From positions 1,363,825 through 1,427,824 of the forward strand of contig LNGK01000010.1 in NCBI GenBank assembly GCA_001510575.1: 64,000 bases of DNA, in the 5' to 3' direction. Both the position numbers and the translations under genes were made by a program. Of this stretch, positions 12,429 through 22,453 are shown in pieces. Every line of letters starts with the position of its first letter. The first letter of the stretch is position 1. This stretch comes from Knoxdaviesia capensis. Its lineage: Eukaryota > Ascomycota > Sordariomycetes > Microascales > Gondwanamycetaceae. The notes beneath the pieces were generated by a model that was not told where the DNA came from, did not search any database, and saw only the letters and a program-made list of their open reading frames with translations.

Positions 12429-13965
12429 GGCGTCAGTGGAGGTCCAAATTGAGCCGATCACAAGAGATCAGTCCTTTCAATGACGTCGGATCCGAGCAGG
12501 AGCATGCAATAGCATTCATGCCCAGATCCGACGAATGCACGTGTAAGAGGCTGGAACTCAGGAGGAAGTGAGAATGACGATGATGGAAGAACAGAACAGG
12601 TGGATGAAGGTGGTTGAGAAATTTCCTGGCAGGTAGGAGAAGAAAAAAAAACCAAAGAGAGATGATGGAGGAAGAGGAAACCAAGTCAAAACTAAAGGCC
12701 AGAGGAAAGGTGTTTATTTGCCCTTTCTCATGGCATGCATATTATTATTTTTCCCCAAAGTTGTGTGTGGTTTCTTTTTTTAGTCAGGCCAGAAAATACA
12801 TGTACACATGTACACAGTTCCAGTATGTTAAAAGATGACAGAAAGCAGGCAGGATGAATCAGGCTTGCTAAGAGGAGGAGGAGAAGATGGTGAAAAGTGA
12901 ATCAGGGAGAGGAATAGTTCATCTCCGCTGAGGGGTATATAAAGTGGCAGGCACAGGTAGTAAGATATTATTCAGGGTAGGTGACTGATCAAGAGCCAGT
13001 AGTTAAGGGGAGGCAAGACAGAGAACCAGAAAGAAGAGAACAGGAAGGAAACTTATCCTAATATCTGGACAGACAAGCCCAGGGAGAACAATGCTCCCCG
13101 CAAAAAGAACCCAAGTTGGAGGCAAGCAAACAGCACCAACAATAAAACTCCAAGGAACAATGAATAGGTAGATTTAGGGTGCAACTAGCATTTAGGAGCT
13201 GGCATCCCCAGAAAATAGCCACCCGGGTTCAGAGGGCAGACTGGGGAGAAGATGATGGATGCTATCCACACTTGTGAGGGCATCAGGCTAGGACAGATCT
13301 AGGGGTTCGGTACGGTAGAGAAAGGGGATGGGATAGATAGTCCATGCACCCACTCCTCCATACCCTCAGTTCTGGATTTCTTTTTTTAAAATCTGGCAGC
13401 CTCAGTCGTCACGAGAGGCGCTCTGGGCATGTTTGTATGAAGGAACGGGACTTCAAATCGAGGGGTAGTGCAATGCCAGTGGTTATATTGAGCTTCAAGC
13501 ACCAGCCAGCAGCACCATGTGCTCGGGGCTTAAATCGAGATGGGTATCGAAGGTTGTTGCTGGAGAAAGATATGCCTATATGGCTATACAGTATGTTCAC
13601 AGGTGCCAACTAGGTCACTGGAGGATGGTTGAGATGTGGGTAGAGAGAGAGGTCGCTCCGCCGGGTTTCACGGGAGCGGTAAGGGAAGCAAATGGCAGAT
13701 ACCATTAAGCGTATGACACAATGCCAGCCGTTCCCGGAATTCATGTGATAGAAAAAAAGAATCGGTCCAGACAGCACCACAACCGTCCCAGCATTTGGGG
13801 GGGTAGCACAACAGCGTGAGGGGGGAGTATAGAATAGCAAGCAGAATATATAGACACACATCGGCACATGTCCGAATATATAGAGCAGCAGAAGGCGGTG
13901 TATCGGGCAGGGCTCACGGCGTCGACGTGTGCAAACACAAAAAAGCAGCAGGAGATATCCTTACC
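12429..13965. other. Spacer upstream of UFD4; no credible gene
   Basis: The part next to 12428 is the UFD4 promoter and leader. A good plus-strand TATA-like site (TATATAAAG, 12936-12944) has no plus-strand gene behind it. Reading frames between 13300 and 13900 on either strand are short and show no coding bias. Some of this could be downstream exons or 3' untranslated sequence of the candidate gene that starts at 14173 on the minus strand. Confidence 0.4.
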
Positions 13966-14173
13966 TCTGCAAAGGCGACGGAGCGGCGAGTGCGGCGGCA
14001 CTTTGGCGGCGGGCCGAGGACGGGGATCGGGAGGACGACGAGGACGGAGAGAGTTGCGGGATCGGGACGGAGGGGGGAGCGGCAGTCGAAGCGGCGGCAG
14101 TGATAGAGGTCGAGGAGAGTCGAGAAGACGGCCAGGGATCGCTATCGGATTGGTGAGATGTTCGTTCCGCCAT
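13961..14173 (-). CDS. Candidate first coding exon (or 70-residue protein), Ser/Pro/Ala-rich
   Basis: From ATG 14173 on the minus strand a frame of 70 codons reads MAERTSHQSDSDPWP and then a serine, proline and alanine-rich stretch. Wobble positions are strongly C/G, like the real genes here, and the ATG is in a good context (TCCATGGCG). The frame closes at a TAA that lies inside a consensus donor, CAGAG|GTAAGG (exon end 13966). This is the pattern of a first exon spliced onward in phase 2. I could not find a convincing next exon: frames to the left as far as 13300 look non-coding. It could be the disordered N-terminus of a small protein, or an exon of a mostly non-coding transcript. No family recognised. 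Confidence 0.35.
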   Translation of the reverse strand: MAERTSHQSDSDPWPSSRLSSTSITAAASTAAPPSVPIPQLSPSSSSSRSPSSARRQSAAALAAPSPLQR

Positions 14174-16104
14174 GGATTACGCCATCAGGCAGGGCAGGCC
14201 GGGGGCCGTGAGGGTGGTATGGCAGGATCTGGGGCAGAAAAGAAAAGAAGGGCAAGGCGAGAAAAACGAGAACGTCGTGATGCTTTTTGGGGTCGTTTTT
14301 GGATGGTTTTGCGTTTGTTTGGTGAGGCCCTCCGGTCGTCGGACTCGGGTGGCGGTGGGGGGAAAAGAAGGACGGGTTCGCTGGATGGCCGATCAGAAGA
14401 AAACAACGAGACAGCCTCAACCCGGTGGATCGGTGAGTAATCACAAAGGAAGGCAGGCAATCAAGTCGCGGGTTCGAGGATGGAATGGCCGAAAGAGGGA
14501 CAAGAACGAAAGTCGGGATGGTGCGGTTTCAGAGATCGGGGGAGATTGATAAACGCTGTGGGTTGGTTAATGATACGATGGTTCGTTGCGGTTAAGTGTC
14601 CGAGAACGGCGAGGTTGTTTGAACGGTCTGTCAGTTCGGAGATCGAATAAAAGAGGAGGCGTGTATACAGGTACAAGAAGAAGGGGGAAAGAAAGAAAAA
14701 GATGTTGAGATGAAGGGGAGGAAAAAAGATGGCGAGTCCAGAAGAAAGGCAGAAAGTTAAAATAGAGGAAGAGAGAACTAGAGCGAGAGGAGTCAGGCAG
14801 AAAGCAGACGACCCAGAAGGGTTGAAAAGTACTTGGACAGCGGATAAGAAACGAGATAGTGCGTGCGATAGGGAAAGATCCGTTTACAAGCAGGGAATTG
14901 TGCAATTGTGCAATTGTGCCTTGTGCATCACCGAAAAAGTGAGGGGAATCCAAGACACACACACACGTTGCTCCAGCGGGTGAAAATGCCGAGATTGGCT
15001 GCTGGATGCTGGACAGCGGCCAGCCATGATGAGGGGCGCCTTGAACAGCAACGAACGTGAAAGGGCCACCGAATCTGGATGCATCTGGGTGTCCTTTTTT
15101 CCAGGCCTGCACGCTTACTGTCATCCCCTGTATGCGTCATTTTGGCGGCTCTGATTGGTGTCCCGGGGCCTCTAACGGGGGGATATTGCGTTCCACATTC
15201 CGCTCCCATCTTCGCCTCAGATCCTCTCGCTTTCTTGCTGTCCCAATTTCCACTGCTTCCAGCCACAGCGGGCCTCTGTTCCGTTACCATACTGGATCTA
15301 CATACTACACCCACCTGGCTTCCGGCCTCTTTTGTAGGCCAGCCCAGCCACCACCCTGTGTTTGTAACCCAGAAGCATTCATCGCCAGCCTGTGGATTTT
15401 TGGGGGGGCGAAGGAGGGGGGAGAGGTGGGAAGCTTGTTGGTGCATTGATCACTGACACGAGGATGCCAGAACAAAGTTTATCTATCAGAGTCATCGCCA
15501 GACTACCCCGCAGGGGGAAAAGGTTCCAAACTTCGGGATACGCTTTGCCTTTGTACTGGAGGGGGACGATAGGTCAAGAAAGCTTCAGGACAGGCAGTCA
15601 CAGGATTTCCTCTGTGTTGAAACACATTCAGCCCTTTCATCAAGTTCCTTATCTTATCTTTGTGTTGGTATTTCTGTGCGCTAAGGGTTACTGACTGTGA
15701 CTCTCATCCTGCTAGATCTAGAAATATGTGGTGTCCCTAGGGTTAGCTACCCGTCTTGTGCAGCATCATATGGAATAATTCAGTCCTGCTCGTTATCGGT
15801 GCACAAAGGGAAGATGGATGTGCATAGACTGGTGAAGGATTGTTTGCATCCCAAGCAAACAATTCTTTTTTCTTTCTAAAGACATACAACACCCCACCCT
15901 TTGATACTCTCAAAAGCCTTCAATCTGTGAGTTCCAAGTATTTAAGAGAGACCATGATTCACACCCAGAGCTAACCAACAGCACATATATGACAGACAGG
16001 ACCCAGCCCAGTTCCCCACTCTACTGCAGCAGCTGCCGGAACCCCCAGCCCACACAACCCTCCAGTACCCGGCCGGCTCGCACATCTCTCCTGTTCATCA
16101 AATC
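14174..16104. other. Gene-poor spacer with pyrimidine-rich leader on the minus strand
   Basis: 1.9 kb without a supported gene. Read on the minus strand, 14174-14800 is CT-rich and looks like an untranslated leader for the candidate exon at 14173. A 185-codon minus-strand frame here (15124-14567) has no domain and is rich in S, F, L and P, as expected from such sequence. Three tandem copies of AATTGTGC lie at 14896-14919. A TATTTAA element at about 15939-15945 sits some 160 bases before the small ORF at 16105. Confidence 0.5.
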
Positions 16105-16290
16105 ATGACACCCGCCGCCACCATCGCCATTATTGTCACCGGCCTGCTCGTGTTTGCCATGGGCCTGGTCTACTTTGCCCGCACCAGCGTAAGACATTTC
16201 GCGGTGGCCGTGGCCGAGTACCACGCCAGAGCCAGAACACCGAAAGGCTCGGTGGCGCGCACCGAGACTTCGGTCGCCGTCTCAGTCTGA
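16105..16290 (+). CDS. Small single-pass membrane protein candidate, 61 residues
   Basis: An ATG at 16105 opens a 61-codon frame ending TGA at 16290. Residues 4-25 are a clean hydrophobic helix (AIIVTGLLVFAMGLVYFA), followed by a basic segment (R/H/K at about 27-52). By the positive-inside rule this suggests a short N-terminus outside or in the lumen and a cytosolic or matrix tail. Wobble positions are mainly C/G inside the frame, while flanking sequence is AT-richer; an AT-rich stretch and T-tract follow directly after the stop. A TATTTAA element lies about 160 bases upstream. No family is recognised. It is too short to exclude chance, but composition and membrane topology both argue for a real gene. 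Confidence 0.5.
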   Translation: MTPAATIAIIVTGLLVFAMGLVYFARTSVRHFAVAVAEYHARARTPKGSVARTETSVAVSV

Positions 16291-17007
16291 TGCGGCGAAG
16301 ATGCTAGTCCCGCGTCGACGGTTTTTTTTTTTTTTGTTCTGTCCATGCTTGTTAGGGTTCGGGTTAGACTGCTCGTGTCAGATGGAGGGGAAAGATGGCG
16401 ATCATCAGGGTGTTCATTCTAGGTAGAGGAGTTCGAGGCGCAAATCAGGGATAAAGAAGCTCGGACTTCTTTTCCCGGAGTTTATTAAGAAGATCAGTCA
16501 CACTCATCTGCGTAGGATGTAATAAGAAGTTTGATTCTGTGAATGTCAGCATGGTGTGCTCGTAGCTACATGATCTAGAACGGAACTTTCTTTTTATCAC
16601 GTTGTTGATTTCCATTTTGGCGCAAACTGCAATACTCGTATCCGCACACACTCATGAGTGAAGTTCCTCAAATATTGGGATCTTTTCACAATATATCACA
16701 GCAAGACGCGTGACCCTAAGTTAACCTCGCTAAACCCTAACCATCAACCGTGGCTTTCGCGCACCGCCACATATCAGCGCCACACCCAATTCCAATTTTG
16801 AATCGCCCGATAATCCAAGCTCCGGCCTGGAGAGAGAAAAAGACGAGCTGACAGTCCAGATCCTTCCGACAATTCCTCGCCCGTCGTGTTCGGGTTTGTT
16901 CTAAAAACATACAACATCCTTCTCGATCTAGATCCCGGATCCCGACACTCCTTCTCTCCCGCTCACAACCTGCAAACCTCACCGATACCCTCTCTCACAT
17001 ACACGCA
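16291..17007. promoter_or_regulatory. COQ5 upstream region with CCAAT and telomere-like boxes
   Basis: 717 bases. Two adjacent CCAAT pentamers (16786-16790, 16792-16796) lie about 215 bases before the COQ5 ATG, and ACCCTAA-type motifs occur at about 16713-16718 and 16733-16741. CCAAT is the fungal HAP site used by respiratory genes; ACCCTAA resembles the Tbf1 site. A T-tract at 16321-16335 follows the small ORF and may mark its 3' end. Confidence 0.4.
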
Positions 17008-18095
17008 ATGGCCTTCCGACCGTGGCGCGCCGTCCGCGCCGTGTCGTCGCCCAGCCGCCGGCTCTGCACCCCGACGACGCCGTGCTCCGCGGCCACTGCA
17101 GCAGCGCGCCGCAGCCTCTCGACCACGCCGTCCACCGCAGCGCCGACGCCGGCGTCCTCCCGCCCGCCGGTCGACGGCTCGCCGGACTCGCCCGAGCGAC
17201 TGACGCATTTCGGCTTCCAGACGGTCACCGAGGAGGAGAAGACGCAGCGTGTGGCGGGCGTGTTCCACAGCGTGGCCGAGTCGTACGACCGGATGAACGA
17301 TTTGATGTCGTTTGGCTGGCACCGGGTTTGGAAGTGGGTTGGACCCATATGCACACTTACCCGAGAGACACAGAGGAGAGGACACATGGCTAACACACCC
17401 ACACACACTCTCTCAGAGACCAATTTGTCGCATCGCTGGCCTCCGGCCTCGCCCCCACCACCCCGCCACAGCCGCTCCGCCTGCTGGACATCGCCGGCGG
17501 CACCGGCGACATCGCCTTCCGCCTGCTGCACGAAGCAATCTCCGTGCAGGGCCGCCCCGCGGCGTCCGTGCACATGACCATCTCCGACATCAACCCGTCG
17601 ATGCTGGCGGTCGGCGAGCACCGCGCCACCACGCAGCTCCCCGCCGCCCACCGCGCCGCCACCATCGACTTCCTGCCGGCGAACGCGCAGTGCCTGCCGC
17701 GTGACGCGCTGCCCGACGCCTCGGTCGACCTGTACACCGTGGCCTTCGGCATCCGCAACTTCACCGACATCCCCGCGGCGCTGCGCGAGGCCCACCGCGT
17801 GCTGCGCCCCGGCGGCGTGTTCGCCTGCCTCGAGTTCTCGTCCGCCGAGCAGCTGCCGCTGTTCAACGCGCTGTACAAGCGCTGGTCGTTCTCGGCGATT
17901 CCGCTGATCGGCCAGATTGTCGCCGGCGACCGCGACAGCTACCAGTACCTCGTTGAGTCGATCGAGCGCTTCCCCAAGCAGGAGCAGTTCCGCGATATGA
18001 TTGTCGATGCCGGCTTCGTGGTCTCTGGAAAGGGGTACGAGAACTTGACCGGCGGTGTGGCGGCTATGCACAAGGGCATGAAGCCTTTGAATTAG
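17008..18095 (+). CDS. COQ5: COQ5, 2-methoxy-6-polyprenyl-1,4-benzoquinol C-methyltransferase, mitochondrial
   Basis: Two exons, 17008-17333 and 17417-18095, give 334 residues; the intron has a GTGGGT donor, a CTAAC branch site and a CAG acceptor, and splicing restores VWKDQFVASL. Residues 1-40 are an Arg/Ser/Ala-rich presequence. The body shows the UbiE/COQ5 signature (ESYDRMNDLMSFGWHRVWK, about 91-109), SAM-binding motif I (DIAGGTG, 133-139) and the second signature (AFGIRNFTD, HRVLRPGG). It performs the single C-methylation of ubiquinone synthesis in the matrix-side CoQ synthome, with S-adenosylmethionine as donor. Length fits fungal Coq5. CCAAT boxes upstream match a respiratory gene. Confidence 0.96.
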
Positions 18096-19692
18096 AGAGC
18101 TGGCTGTGTGTGATGGCTTTGTATCATTACTATTTGTTCCACATTCGAGCGTGTGTTGTTGTTGTAACACCACTGTATATTACGACTGTTTTCTAGAAAA
18201 TAACTTTTCATAGACATTAAGACTCATTCTTGCTTTAGGACAGCACTTGAAGTGATCAACTGGTGCTGGTAACAGTTGGGAACTCTTCGAGGGATTGTTG
18301 GCTTCCACCCATACTCGTGTAGGAAAGATGATGCCCGCGTGAGTATCACAGCCCGGCAGATTTCAAGTGAACCCAGCAGCTAGAATTAACTGGAAACGAA
18401 TTACATTACCTCTACTCAAAGCTCCTAGTCATACTCCACCGCCACCCCAAAGTTCAGACGCTGATCAGAGACCCCCAGGGTCAAAGCACAACCTCTGAAC
18501 CTGAGAAGAGGATACACAGGACCCGAGAAACAAAAAGAAACCGTGTATCAGAAGAAGAAGGAAAAGGTATCATGAAAATGACAAAAGTCGGAAGAGGGCA
18601 TAAAAATCCGTACCCCCTTACTCCGGGCGAGCAAAAAAGCACATCACCAACTAAGAATCTTGATCACTTCTTTTGTTCAGTTCATATTCTGTCTTCACTC
18701 TCCTACCTCACCAACCCTCTTTCTAATACCCTCCCCCTTTCTCTCTCTTCCCAACCCCCCCGCTACCACCCCCAGACCCCCAGATACCACCATCTCGAAA
18801 AAAGAAGGAAAGGTTCAAGCTTGGGAATAGAAAAACAGAAACAAGTCACAGCATCATAGAACCCGAAGAACTGCAACTACATAGTTGAAGCAGAAAAAAA
18901 GAGACGACCGTAACGACCAAACGTGACGAAAGAAATACAGTGAAGCAATGGAGAGAGTAAGGACCAAAAAGAAGATCACCAACCACATTAAAAAGAACAC
19001 AGACGAAGAATAAGAAACTGATAACGAGGGAAAAAAAAAGCAAAAACATAATTGAATTTTTAGGAGGCTCAAGCTGGACACATCGAATCAAAACTGGACA
19101 AGAAACAGCACATAAAAAAAGATATAGAAAGAGATAAAAAGGAGACACCAAAGTAAGGAAAAGAAATCTCTCAACTCCGTCATGCTAATAAGAAAGACGA
19201 AGACCAGAAAAAAAAAACAACATAAAGAAGAACAAGCTGGGAGTTTACACCGTCTGAGGGGGCGGGACCGGTGCCGTATCAGGAGGGAGGGAAGAAAGGA
19301 GTCCGTGAATACAGATAAAAGAACCAGAGGGAGAAATGCACTGAACTGGAAGATGTCGGCTTAGACATACCGGAAAGCTGCATTGAAAAGACGGATAGAG
19401 AGTTATGAAGAGGGCAGGATGGAGAAAGAATAGTTGAATTTTGACTTTGTTTTTGGTTCACCGTGTATTAAGAGAAAGAGGCTGTTTTGGGCTGGCATAC
19501 AATCCTGCGATCCCACCCGGGACCCCCAAGATGCTAAGCCTGAACAGCAATAGAGAGAACCAAAAGGAAAAGGAGAGAATAGGAGAAGAAGGTCAAGGAA
19601 AAGGTAAGAGAAAAAAGAAGAAAAGGCATGGAACCCCAAACCTCAAGCCTTTAAAAGAAAAAAACCACATCCTCCCCCCACACACAGCTGCT
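18096..19692. other. Convergent 3' spacer without a recognisable gene
   Basis: 1.6 kb between the stops of COQ5 and the DUF2433 gene. From 18530 to 19680 the plus strand is A/G-rich with many oligo-A runs; frames there translate to K/R/E-rich or F/L/S-rich strings. I take it as untranslated sequence. Confidence 0.55.
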
Positions 19693-22453
19693 TTACGAAT
19701 CACCAGCGGGGGTAGCCGAGGTCGGTGCAGGAGATGACGATCCGCCCTCCTTCAGACCACCGCGGCCACCACGGCCACCGCCCCGGTGCGAGCGATCACC
19801 ACCGCGTCCGCTGCGTCCTCCACGGCCGCCCCGACGGTTGCTCTCGGAGTCACTAGCTCCGCCGCTCTGCGCCGGGCCGGACGGAGTGCCAGCCGCACGG
19901 TATCCGCTACCGGTGTTGGCCGAGCTGCCGCCACGGCCGCTGCTGCCCCAGTTGCCGGCACCGCCACGGGTGCTGAACGTCTTGCTCTCGCGCGGCTGGA
20001 AGATCTTCACCAACGGCTTCGACCGGTCCTCAGTAGGGCGCGACTTGAGGTCGTCGGGCAGACGGGCGTGAGCAGCATCGCGTTCCTCAACAGTCTTGAA
20101 CTGGACAACCTTGTTAGAGTTGCCCCACTTATCAATCTTGACGATTTTCTCGCGATCCTGAGGCGCAAACATATCCATGGCCTGCTCGTCGGTGTTGACG
20201 TTCATGACGAAAAGACCGATGATGTCCTGGGCGGACGTCACCTTGGCCGAAGGCGAGGTGATGCCGTCAGGGCCCGAGCTTCCATTAGCAGCGGGGGTGC
20301 CAGGCTTCTCCATCTCCTTCGAGGGAGTAGATCCCGGTCCAGGGGTGGCCGGCTTGGTCTGGGGGGCCGACGACGGCACGGTGACCTTGGCAGCGGCGGA
20401 CGGGGGAACAGGTTGGCGGCTCAGGGTCGACGAGGCAAGGGCGGGGGTGGCGGAGACAGAGGCAGGGCTGGCGGTGGCGGGAGCCTGCGAGGCAGCGACC
20501 GAACCAGGCTGCTTGCTGAAACCACGGTGCGAGAAGTTGAATCCTTGGGCGCGCATCTCGGTTCCAATGCGCCCATCGTGGATCTCGAGAACCAGCCATC
20601 CGAAAGCCGCATCCGCAAGGTTAAAGTTCCACATGTTCTTGAAAGCGCTCTCATCAACCTGGCCAAGAGAGGTCTGGCCCGCAACGGGGCCACCAAAGGG
20701 GTTACCGCCGGCAGCAGTCGAGGGCATCTTCTCAACAATCTCGAGCGCGTTTCTCAGAAGGCTCAGCTGGGCCTCGTTCTGCTGGACAGCAGGCTCAACC
20801 TCGGCCTTGACAGTCTCCCACACATCGTTGAACGAGGTCTTCGAGGCGGCCAGCTTGCCACGGTAGTGGTCGAGAGTCGGGTTGACGCTGAACTCGTTGT
20901 AAGAGCTGCCGTAGCGGAAGTGGAGACCAGCCGAGATGGAGAAATCGGCCTTTAGGGTGACAGAAAGCTGGTTGAGAATGCCCTCGCGGGCAGGAGAAGC
21001 GTGGGTGATGAAGACACGAGTCTCGGTAGGATCGTACACGCGGTGGGCAGTATCGATAAGCTCTCCCATCTGAAGGAGCGTGGTCCACATGGTTCCCTGA
21101 CCACCAGCAATAGTAGTGCGACCCTCACCGTTATCGAAGAGCTTGTGCATGACAACAGCACCGCCAAGACCGAGCAGACGGAGCTTGACGCCACCAATTT
21201 CCAGCAGCATCGACCGCGCCTCATCGATAATGTGCAGGTTGTTCACCTTGTACTCGCCCGACCGGAACTTCTCGAGAACGCGAACATCTTCGCAGGCACC
21301 CCAGACGGTGTAGACGGGGACGTCGAGCTTCTGCGCGCCCGACAGAAGAAAAGGGAGTTCGGAAAGAGGGAGCTGCTGAGGGGTGAATCGGGACTTGACC
21401 GGGCCCTGGCCGGTGCTCTGGATGTCCTTCTTGATCGGTTCGGAGATTAGGGGAGAGTATTGTGCAACATGGCGAAGGGTCCTGTGAGGAAACAAGTATT
21501 GAAGTCAGCATCGTCTACCGAACCAGCTGAAAACGCCATCAAACAAGGCTTGGTATCGTAGACATACTTTTCGGCAATGCGATCCAGCGAGGTCTCGTCG
21601 TAGAAGCCGAAATCACCGGTGTGGATGATGTGGTCGGCGCGGGCCTGCTTCGCAAGATCGTTGAGGGACCGAAGGTTACCTAAAAGGAGCAGAACGCCAA
21701 CATGTCAGAAAATCCATAGCCAGGAGTGTGTGCATTGGCACCAAAGGAAGGGGAACCAAGAGCAAAAGGAAAGCAACCCAATCGTACCTCGGACATCAGC
21801 TATGCACAGCACGCGGTAGGGGCCAGTCTGGATGACACGGCCCTGGTTGGGGAGAAGCGGAGCGGCTCCGGCAGGGACAGCAGGAGTGCCGTTCGAGACG
21901 TACGGACGTTGCTAGAGAAGGAGGAAACCGTGACCGGAGTGCAAGCACCCGGCGATGAAAGAACGTTAGTTACATGTGCGAACAGGCCAAGAGTCGGCTA
22001 TGCGAAAGGCAAACGCGGTGCTCGTTGGGTGTGGGTGTCTGTGGTTGGAGTCGGAGTCGGGCGGCGGCAAGACAATCGCATGGCCGAAACCTCTGCGAAC
22101 CGAACAAGAAGGAGCACGAATTGGATAGAATTGGCAAGTATCGGCTCGGCTGAGGCAAAAACTGCTGCGCAGGCGACCACGCTCGAAGATGATGCTGAGA
22201 TTGCGATTGAAGCAAACGGCCCAAGCCAAGCACGTCGAGAGAGAAAAAAGCAGTCGTCGCACCGGCAGCGTTTGCAGCGCTCACGTTTCAGAACCAACGG
22301 AAGAGGCCAGAAAGCACACCCAAGGCAATTGTCGAGGCCAGAGCACCGCACCAAAACCACCAGCCCCAAGCCATATGCGCCAAACACACACCCCAACCGA
22401 CAGTTTTATGGGGGGCGGGAGAAGAAAGGAATAAGAGAACTTACCGCAGCCAT
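19693..22453 (-). CDS. DUF2433 metallophosphatase-like protein with RRM-like segment and RGG tail
   Basis: Five exons: 22453-22445 (ATG plus two codons), 21911-21788, 21679-21568 and 21481-19693 with an initial 532-base intron, giving 677 residues. N-terminal residues about 36-300 match the fungal DUF2433 family: YRVLCIADVRGNLRSLNDL, HIIHTGDFGFYDETS, TLRHVAQYSPLI, VWGACEDV, FITHASPAREG. This resembles a calcineurin-like phosphoesterase, but the usual D-x-H is D-V-R, so catalysis is doubtful. A P/S/A-rich linker leads to an RRM-like segment (LFVMNVNTDEQAMDMF, KVVQFKTVEERDAAHARL) and a tail of RGG/GRGG repeats typical of RNA-binding proteins. No function is established to my knowledge; RNA binding is my inference. 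Donors are GTAAGT, GTACG and GTATGT. Count of coding exons is four; the fifth element is the unusual start micro-exon. Confidence 0.85.
21912..22444 (-). other. Long first intron after a 9-base coding exon
   Basis: The intron begins GTAAGT directly after ATGGCTGCG and ends TCTCTAG before CAACGTCCG. At 533 bases it is several times longer than the other introns of the gene. Its reading frames have no coding bias. Such first introns in fungal RNA-binding protein genes often carry regulatory signals, but none is identified here. Confidence 0.55.

Noticed and set aside
12936..12944. Plus-strand TATATAAAG as promoter of an unknown gene
   Set aside because: No plus-strand frame with coding features follows for several kilobases; left only as a note in the spacer entry.
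14567..15124. 185-codon minus-strand frame
   Set aside because: No domain, no bias, and lies in a CT-rich leader-like region.
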